From contig NZ_CP094527.1 of the NCBI RefSeq assembly GCF_022811725.1, positions 3,162,001 to 3,226,000 on the forward strand: a stretch of DNA of 64,000 nucleotides. The letters are read 5' to 3'. The notes under the pieces are model-generated. The model ran no database searches. It saw nothing but the letters and a program-made list of their open reading frames with translations, and was not told the DNA's origin. Shown here piece by piece: positions 8,915 to 18,324 of this stretch (the stretch's first letter is position 1; every line of letters starts with the position of its first letter). The translations under genes were made by a program, and so were the position numbers. This stretch comes from Mucilaginibacter sp. SMC90. GTDB taxonomy: Bacteria > Bacteroidota > Bacteroidia > Sphingobacteriales > Sphingobacteriaceae.

Positions 8915-9979
8915 TTAATGTTTGATATAGGGGCCGTTAAACTTTTTAAAGCGAAGTGCTGCCATTTCAACAGCCTGGTTTTGCGCCTGGCTAAGTGTAT
9001 CGAATGGTTTAAGCTCAATATCAACGCTTTTTTTGCCTATGTTCCGGCTCCAGTTACCAACAACCTGGTTATTGACCATTATGGTTGGAAAAAAGGTAAT
9101 AGCGCCCATTTTGTCACGAAACCTGGCCGGTACCATGGCATCACGGTTTTTGTAGGCAATGAGTATTTCATCGTAAACAGGCAGGAGATAGGCTCCGGAT
9201 TTTTTTGCCGCTCCGAAATCTGCATCAGCATTCATCCAATAGGTTATTCCGTTGCTGGTTATATTATTCAACCTGTCTTTATTTATATCAATCCCAATTT
9301 TAGCATCGGCAACGGTAAGGCCACTCCAATGTACAAAATCATTTACAGTGGCAGGCCCATGACTTACAAAATATCGCAAAACCAGACTGGCTATAGCATC
9401 ATCACGATCTTTGGCGGGTGTGGCCGGTGCGCGCTCATCAAGCAAAGCATAAGTAAGCTGCTTGCCCTGCCTCGGGCCGCTGCAAATCAGTTGTTCCAGC
9501 TCCGCTTTCATCAATAGTATTGTAAGTCTTAAGTCGTTGGTGGCTATACCTGCCTCATGCAGGGCTGTAACAATTTCGGCACGGATTAATTGTTTGCCGC
9601 CTTGCATTGCTTTTATAAATACATCAAAGCTTTTGTTAAAAATTGCATCGGTAACCTCTTGTTTTTTATACATGGCGGCATTGCCTGCATTAATTCTTGG
9701 AGCGGTTAAACTAAGCATCCAGCGGATATCCTGGGGTAAAACAAAATGCCAGGTTGGCCTTAGTACATGGGTTCGTAGTATGGTACCGGCTGTCATTGCT
9801 TTTTCTATAATGTCATCCGCAGGCGATAGCATTCGTAAACCGATTGCCCATTTAGCATGGGCGTATTCCTGAGCCTGCATAGCGCACATGTACCCAACAA
9901 CATCTTCCGGCTTTTTAAATTTATCATGGTTAAGGCGTTGGTTGTAAACCCGCAGTTTGGCTATATCAGGCTCGGTCAT
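8915..9979 (-). CDS. AlkZ/YcaQ-like winged-helix DNA glycosylase family protein
   Basis: A 354-residue protein of the HTH_42 (DUF1006) winged-helix superfamily, which includes Streptomyces AlkZ and E. coli YcaQ; these remove alkylated or crosslinked bases from DNA. Family signs are the N-terminal helix with AMQAQEYAHAKWAIGLR (33-49), where Gln35-x-Gln37 matches the catalytic QxQ of AlkZ, followed by ILRTHVLRPTWHFV and later VNDFVHWSGLTVADAK. The C-terminus (DEILIAYKNRD, then NQVVGNWSR) is typical of this superfamily in many genomes. Whether it acts on crosslinks, on simple alkyl adducts or on neither is unproven. The gene precedes the Fpg/Nei-like gene in the same direction. Confidence 0.82.
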   Translation of the reverse strand: MTEPDIAKLRVYNQRLNHDKFKKPEDVVGYMCAMQAQEYAHAKWAIGLRMLSPADDIIEKAMTAGTILRTHVLRPTWHFVLPQDIRWMLSLTAPRINAGNAAMYKKQEVTDAIFNKSFDVFIKAMQGGKQLIRAEIVTALHEAGIATNDLRLTILLMKAELEQLICSGPRQGKQLTYALLDERAPATPAKDRDDAIASLVLRYFVSHGPATVNDFVHWSGLTVADAKIGIDINKDRLNNITSNGITYWMNADADFGAAKKSGAYLLPVYDEILIAYKNRDAMVPARFRDKMGAITFFPTIMVNNQVVGNWSRNIGKKSVDIELKPFDTLSQAQNQAVEMAALRFKKFNGPYIKH

Positions 9980-10067
9980 GTTTTTTTGTTTTGAATACTA
10001 TTCAAAATAAATATAGAGTTATGACAACAGTTTGTCAGCAGGAAAAAATGATTTAATTTGAAAGGTT

Positions 10068-10075
10068 TATTTTTG
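10068..10075 (+). promoter_or_regulatory. Possible -7 promoter element before the microprotein
   Basis: TATTTTTG matches the Bacteroidota -7 consensus TAnnTTTG. It ends 8 bases before the ATG at 10084, so a transcript would be almost leaderless. No TTG-type -33 element is seen at the normal distance, so the call is weak. Confidence 0.3.
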
Positions 10076-10083
10076 ACGGACAA

Positions 10084-10227
10084 ATGAACAGGATAGATCC
10101 GAATTATTTTGCAGGTGGGTTCGTAATCGGTATTGCTATCGGTTTAGCCTTGCACAGTCTTGGTGTAGGTATTGCCATAGGTGTAGCCGTAGGCTTATCG
10201 GTGGGATCAAGAAAGAAGAGAGGGTAG
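10084..10227 (+). CDS. 47-residue glycine-zipper membrane microprotein
   Basis: A short gene reading MNRIDPNYFAGGFVIGIAIG at its start and ending in GSRKKRG. Residues 10-41 form a hydrophobic stretch rich in small residues with repeated Gly-x-x-x-Gly spacing (GIAIGLALHSLGVGIAIGV), a pattern that favours helix packing in membranes. The tail is basic, so it is probably cytoplasmic. It sits alone on the plus strand between two minus-strand genes, with a -7-like element before it and a hairpin after it. I recall similar small glycine-rich proteins in related Bacteroidota but no function for them. Confidence 0.7.
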   Translation: MNRIDPNYFAGGFVIGIAIGLALHSLGVGIAIGVAVGLSVGSRKKRG

Positions 10228-10246
10228 GAAAAGCTTTCAGGAAAAT

Positions 10247-10277
10247 AGCCTTACAAAGTTTTAAGCTTTGTAAGGCT
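10247..10277. terminator. Bidirectional hairpin terminator
   Basis: Arms AGCCTTACAAAG (10247-10258) and its exact complement (10266-10277) form a 12-bp stem with a 7-base loop, between the convergent ends of the microprotein gene and the outer-membrane gene. A T-rich stretch follows on the minus strand. Confidence 0.65.
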
Positions 10278-10286
10278 TAACAGTTA

Positions 10287-11915
10287 TTAAAAATCGTGAT
10301 ATAAATTTCTGAACGAGCTTCTTAATCCGAAAGTGATCAGCGTGTTTTTTGAATCTTTCTGGTCATTTTTTTCCTGGCGATATAGTGCGCCAAGCTCAAG
10401 GCGTAAATTGTATTTTGGGTTCAGGATATACGCTACTGTACCCTCTCCATAATAAAGCTGTGTACTTATGCCCTGGCCAACGGTAGTGGTATTATTAGCC
10501 GATGGTATAAATGGTTTGGTAATTATTTTGCCGTTATTATCTGCCTTGTTTGCATCGAGGCCATATTTGGCATAATTAACCTGGCCCTGAAAATCAAACC
10601 GGCCAACTGAATAATTTAAAATTCCTAATAGCTCCCTGAAGTTAGCTCCGTAAGGATGGGCCAGCGGATCACCATAGAATGAGTAACTGCTTATTGGTTG
10701 CTGGTTACTATAAGTATATGGTTTAACGGTATTATATTCAAACAAGTAGTTTAATCTTTTAACCTTGAAAATATCTGCACCGCGGATACCTAATTGCCAG
10801 CCGTTAGTGTTGTCAGTACTGTTGCCCGCAAAGAAATCGCTGCCTTTGAACCTGTCAAACATGATTTGCCCATATAATGCAGCCTTATCAAAAATCTTGT
10901 ATTTGGCGTTAAAGCCTAAAAATACATTATCTTTTTGATACCCACCCGGGCCTAATGAGCTTGCAAATAAAATTGGGTTTACAAAATTTGCATCAAAGCC
11001 CGATCTGTTTCCCTGGTTATCAGCTTCGGGCGTTATCAGGGCGTTAAACATTCCAAATGATGCCCGTTTGGTTATATTCCAGTCAATGTAATGGAACAAC
11101 GCCCATTTGCGGCGGTTGCCTCCGAAATAATCAAATTTGCGGGCTACAGGAGCAAGGTCTTCTATATAAGCCCAGGCCGCCATATAACGTACGGGGCCAA
11201 GATCGGCTGTAAGCCTTAATAACGGCATGTTGGCTGCAAAATCAGACAAGAGTATCGAACGATAGCCATCGCCGATAAACATTTTGTCCTCACCTAAAGT
11301 AATATTTAGCTTTTTTGTTATCGAGTAAGAAAGGATCGCAGTTACATATGACCAATCCTGAGAGTTGCGTGGCTGCCCGGTATATTTCCTGGCATATGCC
11401 TGGCCCGGTATAAAGCCATTGGTATTTACGTAATCGTTATAATATGATACAAACTTGGCCGAATTTTCAAAGCCGCTGGTGTAAAATGAAAATTTATCGC
11501 CTACGGTACCGCCAATCTGGTAGCCACGTACGTTTAAATTAGTTGAGGTGCTGTTGTTGAAATCTCGTCCGGCCTGCACATCAGTAATGTAGTCGGCGTA
11601 AAAGGTGTACTCTTTGGCTTTTACATCAAAAAGGTGCTCATTAAATAATTTACGCCCTCCCCAGGTTTTACGATCTTTTACGCCAACATTCATTACCGAA
11701 TCGTAGGTGTGCAGAATGGTACTGTCAATTAAAAAGGGGCGTAAAGAAGTATGAACATCGTTTTTTACAGAATAAATATCCGAATTGAATTTTTGGTACA
11801 ACTGGTATGAATTGGGCAAATAAACAGATTGTGCTTTGGTTAACTGCGATGTGAATAAGACAATTACAGCTATTATAAATGTTTTTCGAAAAGCTAAGGA
11901 GTAGAGTTTTTGCAT
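10287..11915 (-). CDS. Outer-membrane beta-barrel protein, RemB/Wzi-like
   Basis: A 542-residue exported protein. The signal peptide runs to about residue 28 (hydrophobic FIIAVIVLF, cleavage near TKAQS). The mature protein is rich in alternating amphipathic strands and ends in an aromatic residue (RNLYHDF), typical of an outer-membrane barrel. Segments such as LNITLGEDKMFIGDGYRSIL, RRKWALFHYIDWNITKRAS and the later GFNAKYKIF resemble the gliding-motility protein RemB and the capsule-assembly Wzi family. RemB contributes to surface motility in Flavobacterium, and Wzi anchors capsule. I am fairly sure of the location and less sure of the family. It is a single gene; the next gene upstream is divergent. 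Confidence 0.7.
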   Translation of the reverse strand: MQKLYSLAFRKTFIIAVIVLFTSQLTKAQSVYLPNSYQLYQKFNSDIYSVKNDVHTSLRPFLIDSTILHTYDSVMNVGVKDRKTWGGRKLFNEHLFDVKAKEYTFYADYITDVQAGRDFNNSTSTNLNVRGYQIGGTVGDKFSFYTSGFENSAKFVSYYNDYVNTNGFIPGQAYARKYTGQPRNSQDWSYVTAILSYSITKKLNITLGEDKMFIGDGYRSILLSDFAANMPLLRLTADLGPVRYMAAWAYIEDLAPVARKFDYFGGNRRKWALFHYIDWNITKRASFGMFNALITPEADNQGNRSGFDANFVNPILFASSLGPGGYQKDNVFLGFNAKYKIFDKAALYGQIMFDRFKGSDFFAGNSTDNTNGWQLGIRGADIFKVKRLNYLFEYNTVKPYTYSNQQPISSYSFYGDPLAHPYGANFRELLGILNYSVGRFDFQGQVNYAKYGLDANKADNNGKIITKPFIPSANNTTTVGQGISTQLYYGEGTVAYILNPKYNLRLELGALYRQEKNDQKDSKNTLITFGLRSSFRNLYHDF

Positions 11916-12268
11916 TACAACAAAATAAGTATTAATTGTTCTAAGATAAAAATTTCATTCATAAATAAGGGTATATACATAAATGGCGGGCAGGTTGTTT
12001 CTGTTGTTTGTAACTTAATATGAGTTAATTGGCAACGGCAGCAATTTAAAATTAGGTAAATTAGTTGTCAGATAAATAAGATTGCTATAATCAGGTAATT
12101 GCATTGAAGGATACTTGTTTGTAGAATTTGGTATATAAAATTTCTTTAATCCCGGTATTTCAAAAAGTTAATTAATGTTAAATTTTGTCGCGCGGAGGTG
12201 TTTTTTTTTAATAAGTTATAAAAATCATGATATTTGCCGCGCTATTAAATCAATTGATATATCATTAA
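11916..12268. other. Divergent AT-rich promoter region
   Basis: A 353-bp spacer between divergent genes, strongly AT-rich with no open reading frame I can support. It must hold promoters for both neighbours. I found no perfect TAnnTTTG element; TAGAATTTG at about 12122 is one base too long. No clear hairpin was seen. Confidence 0.5.
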
Positions 12269-15200
12269 ATGCAGTACAAAAAAATCAATAACCTATTAGG
12301 CTGGCTTTGTTTTGTTATAGCCTCAATAACCTATATTTTAACATTAGAGCCATCTGTAAGTTTTTGGGATTGCGGCGAATTTATTTCATGCGCTTACCGT
12401 TTGCAGGTAGCTCACCAACCCGGTTATCCCGTTTTTGCTATGATAGGCAAGGTTTTGTCGCTGCTGTCATTTGGTGATAACACGAAGGTGCCTTTCTTCA
12501 CCAATATGGGTTCGGCCCTGGCCAGCGGTGCAACCATTATGTTTTTATTTTGGACAATTACCGCTTTTGCCAAAAAGCTGATGGTTGAAAAACGCAATGA
12601 AGCTATTGACGGCTATAAATTGTACGTGATTATGGGGGCTGGCCTTGTTGGTGCGCTTGCTTTCACTTACACCGATACCTTTTGGTTTTCTGCCGTTGAG
12701 ACCATCGTGTTTGCCTTATCGTCATTGTGTACTGCTATTGTATTTTGGGCAATTCTTAAATGGGACGAGCACGCCGACGAGCCGGGAGCCGATAAATGGA
12801 TCGTTTTTATAGCTTATGTTATAGGTTTATCAATCGGTATCCACCTGTTAAACTTGTTGACAATCCCTGCTATTGCAATGGTTTACTATTTCCGCCGTAC
12901 TAAAAACATTACCGTTGGTAATAGCATCCTTACTTTTTTAGCCGGTATAGTGATCCTTGGGCTGGTACAATACGGCATCAGGGGGTATACCATCAAGTTT
13001 GCTGCCTATTTTGATCTTTTCTTTGTTAATTCATTAGGAATGGGCTTTGGCAGCGGAGCTTTCTTTTTCATTTTACTGATAGTTGTTGCCCTGGTATTGG
13101 GTATCCTTTACAGTATCCGCAAAAAGAAACCGGTATTAAACCTTGCCTTACTTTGCGTTGCATTTATCTATTTTGGATATGGCTCATTTGCTTACATTCC
13201 TATCCGCGCAACAGCTAATACTAATTTAAACAACTCACACCCTGATAACGCTTTTACGCTTTACGGTTATCTTAACCGGATCCAGTACGGTGAGGTGCCT
13301 TTATTAACCGGGCCTATGTATGATTCGCAGGTTACGGATCAAAAACAAGGTAGCATTATTTACCGTAAAGGTAAAACCCAATACGAAAATGCAGGTCGTA
13401 AAACCGACTATGTATATGACCATACCACTGCCTTACCGCGTATGTACAGCACAGATGCTAATGATGTGCAGTTTTACAAACAATGGTTGCGCATTCCTGA
13501 GGGGCAATCGCCAACCATGGGCGATAATATGAAATGGATGTTTAGCTGGCAAATGTACCAGATGTACTGGCGCTACTTTTTCTGGAACTTTGTTGGCCGC
13601 TATAACGATGCCGACGGACAAACCAGCACCGAGGGTATTGATGGCAACTGGACTACCGGACTATTTGACGGAGGTAAGCACTTACCAAAATCAGTAACCG
13701 AGGCTACTACTTATACCCCGCTTTATGCCTTGCCTTTAATAATTGGCTTAATAGGTTTATTTTTCCATGTTAACCGCCGCAGTAAAGATGCTTTGATCGT
13801 AGGCTTGCTGTTTTTCTTTACAGGTTTGGCAATTGTATTATATGTAAACCAGGCATCGGTGCAGCCACGTGAGCGTGATTACTCATATGTGGGCTCATTT
13901 TATGCCTTTGCTATATGGATTGGGCTCGGCGTAATTGCCATTGCCGAGTTTGGCCGCAAATATATCGACGCAAAACTGGCAGCAATCGGCTCAACCGTGA
14001 TCGGTTTGCTGGTGTGCCCGGTACTTTTAGCAGCTAAAGAATGGAAAGATCATGACCGCTCAACTAAAATGACACCGCATGATATGGCTTACAACTACCT
14101 TATTTCATGTCCGCCAAATGCCATTTTGTTTACTTATGGCGATAACGATACTTATTCGTTGTGGTATGACCAGGAGGTTGAAGGTATTCGTCCGGATGTG
14201 CGCATTGTAAACCTGAGCCTGTTTACCGGCGACTGGTATATCCGCCAGATGCAGAAAAAAATGAACAGCTCTGAGCCTCTGCCTATAACTATGCCTTTTG
14301 ATAAGTATAAAGAAGGAGTAAGGGATGTTATTTATTTTAACGATCAGAAGCTGCCGGGTTATCAGGATATAAAGGAGGTATTTGATTTCATTACCTCTGA
14401 TGATAAAGCTACACAAGTGCAGTATCAAAGCGGCGATTATGGTAATTACCTGCCAACAAAAAACCTGAAAGTTAATGTTAACCCCGATGAGGTAATAGCT
14501 AACGGTGTTGTAAAAGCCGACCAGAAAGATAAGCTGGCAACTGCCATGGAGTGGAAATATACTTCAAACTACGTAACCAAAGAGAACCTGGCTATGTTTG
14601 ACATCCTGGCACACAATCATTGGAAACGTCCTATCTGTTTTACCACAACCATTGGTAACGAAAACCTGATAGGCTTACAGCCTTACTTATACAAAGAAGG
14701 ATTTACTTATCACCTGATACCATTTAAACCTGATACGGCACTACATGATCAGCTGAGTAAAACCAATACCGATGTGATGTATGATAACGTAATGAACAAG
14801 TTTAAATTCGGCAAGTTCAAAACAGCCAAATATCTTGATCATGAATCAACCTCCATGTTTTACCCGGTAATGGTAACAACTTTCCTTGATTTGGCTCAAA
14901 ACCTTGTTCAGGAGGGTAAAAATGATAAAGCACTAAAGGTTGTTCAGAAGTACGATGCAGAATTGCCTGATATTTACCCTTATGTAGATGTTGCCGGTCG
15001 TAAGTTGTATTTAACACAACTGGCATATCAGCTGCACGATGTAGTATTAGGTAACAAGCTGGCATCAAACATAGATAACTATCTTACCGATCAGCTTGAT
15101 TATAATGCTTACCTGCTTAGCCAGGACGTAAACAGCATTAGCGGCCGCGACGTACAGATAGGTATGCAGGTATTGAATGGATTGGTTCAGTTTACTAAAG

Positions 15201-15292
15201 ATAACCACCAAACAGCACTTGCAACTAAGTTTGAAAACCAGTTAAAAGGTTATGAAACAAAATTCCGCGCTGTATTAGGCGGAGGACAATAA
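12269..15292 (+). CDS. DUF2723 polytopic membrane protein, TMEM260-type glycosyltransferase candidate
   Basis: A 1007-residue protein. The N-terminal half has about a dozen membrane helices and begins with the family signature LEPSVSFWDCGEFISCAYRL (27-46) followed by QVAHQPGYPVF. This acidic first loop resembles GT-C glycosyltransferases, where it binds the metal and lipid-linked donor. DUF2723 includes animal TMEM260, reported to be a protein O-mannosyltransferase, so a role in glycosylating exported proteins is plausible but not shown here. The C-terminal half (about 620-1007) is soluble and probably periplasmic, starting near ILFTYGDNDTYSLWY. Transcription probably ends at the hairpin just downstream. 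No neighbour suggests a substrate. Confidence 0.87.
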   Translation: MQYKKINNLLGWLCFVIASITYILTLEPSVSFWDCGEFISCAYRLQVAHQPGYPVFAMIGKVLSLLSFGDNTKVPFFTNMGSALASGATIMFLFWTITAFAKKLMVEKRNEAIDGYKLYVIMGAGLVGALAFTYTDTFWFSAVETIVFALSSLCTAIVFWAILKWDEHADEPGADKWIVFIAYVIGLSIGIHLLNLLTIPAIAMVYYFRRTKNITVGNSILTFLAGIVILGLVQYGIRGYTIKFAAYFDLFFVNSLGMGFGSGAFFFILLIVVALVLGILYSIRKKKPVLNLALLCVAFIYFGYGSFAYIPIRATANTNLNNSHPDNAFTLYGYLNRIQYGEVPLLTGPMYDSQVTDQKQGSIIYRKGKTQYENAGRKTDYVYDHTTALPRMYSTDANDVQFYKQWLRIPEGQSPTMGDNMKWMFSWQMYQMYWRYFFWNFVGRYNDADGQTSTEGIDGNWTTGLFDGGKHLPKSVTEATTYTPLYALPLIIGLIGLFFHVNRRSKDALIVGLLFFFTGLAIVLYVNQASVQPRERDYSYVGSFYAFAIWIGLGVIAIAEFGRKYIDAKLAAIGSTVIGLLVCPVLLAAKEWKDHDRSTKMTPHDMAYNYLISCPPNAILFTYGDNDTYSLWYDQEVEGIRPDVRIVNLSLFTGDWYIRQMQKKMNSSEPLPITMPFDKYKEGVRDVIYFNDQKLPGYQDIKEVFDFITSDDKATQVQYQSGDYGNYLPTKNLKVNVNPDEVIANGVVKADQKDKLATAMEWKYTSNYVTKENLAMFDILAHNHWKRPICFTTTIGNENLIGLQPYLYKEGFTYHLIPFKPDTALHDQLSKTNTDVMYDNVMNKFKFGKFKTAKYLDHESTSMFYPVMVTTFLDLAQNLVQEGKNDKALKVVQKYDAELPDIYPYVDVAGRKLYLTQLAYQLHDVVLGNKLASNIDNYLTDQLDYNAYLLSQDVNSISGRDVQIGMQVLNGLVQFTKDNHQTALATKFENQLKGYETKFRAVLGGGQ

Positions 15293-15315
15293 TAAGTTTT
15301 GATAATAATTATAGG

Positions 15316-15345
15316 CAAAGCCATCCCGGTTTCGGGGTGGCTTTG
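15316..15345 (+). terminator. Rho-independent-type terminator of the DUF2723 gene
   Basis: Arm CAAAGCCATCCC (15316-15327) pairs with GGGGTGGCTTTG (15334-15345), with one G-U wobble, around a 6-base loop. TTGGTTT follows. It lies 24 bp after the stop codon. Confidence 0.75.
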
Positions 15346-15479
15346 TTGGTTTAAGAGCACATATCCTTCTTCAAATGCATTATTATTACATATACACTAC
15401 CACGTTAAATATTAAAATAGTTACATCAAATTAACCCGGTTTTCTTTATTTTCAAAGCCTGTATACAAAAGCTTTTAAA

Positions 15480-18041
15480 ATGCGTTTTACGTTTTTCCTT
15501 TGTTTGGTGATGTTGTTTTGGTGCAGCGGGGCTGCTTTTGGCGATGCTCCGTCGGTACACATTTCGGCAAAACCATCCTGGCCGGGCATTTTAAAACCTT
15601 ACAACCAGAAGCCATCTTCGCGCACTATCGAACGTGGATTTTATTACGAGCTTATTGAAGAGCAGGTACAGGTTGAAAAACAAGCCGATTACAATCATAT
15701 CATCCGCGATATCGTTTCTGAAACAGGTATCCAGAATGCTTCGCAGATCTCCGTCAGTTTTGACCCGGCCTATGAAAGGCTTGATTTTCATGATATTACT
15801 GTTTGGCGGGATGGTAAGCCCTTAAACCGTTTAACAGCTTCGGCTTTTAAAGTGATTGCCGACGAGCAGGACCTTTCAAACTTTATATACCAGGGTAGCT
15901 TTTCTGCCTTGTGCATACTGGATGATATCCGTAAAGGTGATCGTATTGAGTATTCATATACTATTACAGGGCGTAATCCTATATTGAATGGTATGTTTTG
16001 TTCTAATATGTATGTTCAGTGGTATACGCCTATTGCCCATCATTATACAGCCATTATTGCATCGTCCGGGCGGAAACTGAATTTCAAAACTTTTAATAAT
16101 GTTCCTAAACAAACCATCAGCGAAGCTAATGGCCTGAAATATTATGTTTACGAGGGGTTTCAGGTACCTCCGGCACATGATAATGATAGCCAGCCATCAT
16201 GGTACAACGAGCGCGGTTTGATACAGGTAAGCGAGTTTGCCAATTGGGGCGAAGTTGCCAGCTGGGCATTGAGCATCAATCCTCCCTCGGTTAATGTTAA
16301 GGGCGAACTTGGAGAAAGGGTTGTCAAACTAAAAAAAGATGCGGGTAACGATAAGGAAAAATATTTCAGGGGAGCGGTGCGTACTGTGCAGGAGGAAGTA
16401 CGGTATATGGGCATTGAAATTGGCGAATATTCGCACCGTGCCAATAATCCTGAAAAAGTATTTAAGCAACGTTATGGCGATTGCAAGGACAAATCATTGC
16501 TGTTAGTATCTATGCTGAAAGCCGGTGGCATTGATGCTTCGATGGTTTTGGTAAATGCCGATATGAACGAACATGTAGAGCAGTATATCCCTACTGCTTA
16601 TGCCTTTAACCATGCCGTGGTAACGGCCAATGTAAACGGAAAGCAGGTTTGGGTTGACGCCACAATGGATAACCAGGGCGGTGAGGGAACAGATATCTAC
16701 TTTCCGAATTACGGCAAGGGGTTAGTGTTGAAGGCCGGTAGCGACGCGCTTACCACTATTTCGCCATCAAAAGGCGGCCGGGTCATCGGCGAAGATATTT
16801 ATGCGGTGAAGGATGCTAAATCGCCTGTAATATTCACAGTGAAAACTACTTATACCGGCGATGAGGCCGATTATATGCGGGGTAAACTGGAATCATCGGG
16901 CATGGCCGAAACAGAAAAAAATTACCTTGATTATTATGCTAAGATCTACAATAAAATTGAGGCTAAAGACTCGATCATTGTAACAGACGATTTGAAAGCA
17001 AACAAACTGATTACTACAGAAACATATAAGATAGGCGATTTCTTTAAAAAAGATTCGACCAGCAATAAGTTAACTGCCGATCTCTTTGCTAATTTTATTT
17101 ATAACCAGTTCCCGTCAATAACCGGCCGTATCAAAACACCGGTAGCCCTAACATATCCTTATGATGCCAGCTATGCCATTAAAGTAGTTTTGCCGGGCGG
17201 ATGGAATATTAGCGAAGATCATGATGCTATTGACAGGGACTACTATCGCTATAAATCGGATTTTACAACTGCAGGCGATACCTTGTTACTCAAGTATAGT
17301 TTGTCGTTTTTGAAGGATAACGTACCAGCAAGCAAACTCGACGAATTTAAAGCGGATATCAAAAAGCTCAACAATACCAGCTTAGGTTATAGTTTTTCTT
17401 ACACACCCAGGGGAACCGAGAAGCCGGCAACAATAAACAGTGCATTGGTTTTAGTGGTATTTTTGATAACGGTTGGGCTTATAGTGATGGGCGTATGGCT
17501 TTATCAAAGGGAAACACCGGGTATAGTGTTTGCCTACGGATCAACGTTTGTGCCGATAGGGGGATGGTTGATATTAATTGCTATAGGCCTGGCTGCAACG
17601 GCATTGGTTACCGGTTCAAATATGGTAACGGGCGATTATTTTAGCCTTCACACCTGGAATATATATCATGGTAGTACTCATGAGCTTAATTTCAGGTTTT
17701 TGCTGGTGATAGAGGCAATTGGAAATATTATACTCATGTTGTACGCCGTTTTTTGCCTGGTACTGCTGTTAAATAAGCGCGACATATTGCCTAACTGTAT
17801 TACCGGATATTTTGCTTTTGGTTTCATTTTTTTCCTGGCCGATTATATTTTGGCTGCAAACATTAGCAGTAAGCTTGCGGAAACGGCGCTTAGCCCGCTT
17901 TTAAGGTCAATAGTAACAGCGGCCATATGGATCCCTTATTTTAAACGGTCGTCACGCGTGCAGGAAACGTTTATTGTTCCGCATCCACCCTACAACTATA
18001 GCTATGAAGCACCCGGAGTGGCAGAAGAACCAGTATCGTAA
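15480..18041 (+). CDS. DUF3857 / transglutaminase-like protein with C-terminal DUF2569 membrane domain
   Basis: An 853-residue exported protein. A signal peptide (about 1-22, LFWCSGAAFGDA) precedes a DUF3857 beta-rich domain (about 45-230). A transglutaminase-like domain (about 290-400) has the full triad pattern: YGDCKDKS with Cys335, then FNHAVV with His and VWVDATMD with Asp. After a further extracytoplasmic region come a membrane helix near 655 and a DUF2569 domain of four helices (about 680-830), starting at VPIGGWLILIAIGL. This arrangement suggests a membrane-tethered periplasmic peptidase or crosslinking-type enzyme; the substrate is unknown. DUF3857-transglutaminase proteins are common in Bacteroidota and usually uncharacterised. 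No operon partner is close. Confidence 0.85.
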   Translation: MRFTFFLCLVMLFWCSGAAFGDAPSVHISAKPSWPGILKPYNQKPSSRTIERGFYYELIEEQVQVEKQADYNHIIRDIVSETGIQNASQISVSFDPAYERLDFHDITVWRDGKPLNRLTASAFKVIADEQDLSNFIYQGSFSALCILDDIRKGDRIEYSYTITGRNPILNGMFCSNMYVQWYTPIAHHYTAIIASSGRKLNFKTFNNVPKQTISEANGLKYYVYEGFQVPPAHDNDSQPSWYNERGLIQVSEFANWGEVASWALSINPPSVNVKGELGERVVKLKKDAGNDKEKYFRGAVRTVQEEVRYMGIEIGEYSHRANNPEKVFKQRYGDCKDKSLLLVSMLKAGGIDASMVLVNADMNEHVEQYIPTAYAFNHAVVTANVNGKQVWVDATMDNQGGEGTDIYFPNYGKGLVLKAGSDALTTISPSKGGRVIGEDIYAVKDAKSPVIFTVKTTYTGDEADYMRGKLESSGMAETEKNYLDYYAKIYNKIEAKDSIIVTDDLKANKLITTETYKIGDFFKKDSTSNKLTADLFANFIYNQFPSITGRIKTPVALTYPYDASYAIKVVLPGGWNISEDHDAIDRDYYRYKSDFTTAGDTLLLKYSLSFLKDNVPASKLDEFKADIKKLNNTSLGYSFSYTPRGTEKPATINSALVLVVFLITVGLIVMGVWLYQRETPGIVFAYGSTFVPIGGWLILIAIGLAATALVTGSNMVTGDYFSLHTWNIYHGSTHELNFRFLLVIEAIGNIILMLYAVFCLVLLLNKRDILPNCITGYFAFGFIFFLADYILAANISSKLAETALSPLLRSIVTAAIWIPYFKRSSRVQETFIVPHPPYNYSYEAPGVAEEPVS

Positions 18042-18290
18042 ATCACTTTAGTAATTACAGGTATTTACAACCGGCTTTTGCTTTTAACCGGCATAATTTT
18101 CGGTATTTCACGATATATCGCCAGCTGGCTCTTTTGTGTTAATATTCAAAGCGTTGATATTCAATTGTATGTTTGTGTGGTATAGGGTTTGCAGATGCAA
18201 AGCAACTATTTTTCTTATCTTTTGCATAAACAATGACCGGTAAATTGATGTTTCTCCCCGGTGTAAAGCTGCAAATAGGTATTTTTAAAA

Positions 18291-18298
18291 TAAATTTG
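18291..18298 (+). promoter_or_regulatory. Possible -7 promoter element of the HD-PycTM/ppk1 gene run
   Basis: TAAATTTG matches the Bacteroidota -7 consensus TAnnTTTG and lies 26 bp before the ATG at 18325. No clear TTG -33 element is seen, so confidence is modest. Confidence 0.4.
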
Positions 18299-18324
18299 AT
18301 TTACTTTTAACAACAAAAACTACG

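Noticed and set aside
8918..9517. A 199-residue frame on the plus strand opposite the AlkZ-like gene
   Set aside because: It lies fully inside a clear gene on the other strand and has no domain; it is an antisense shadow.
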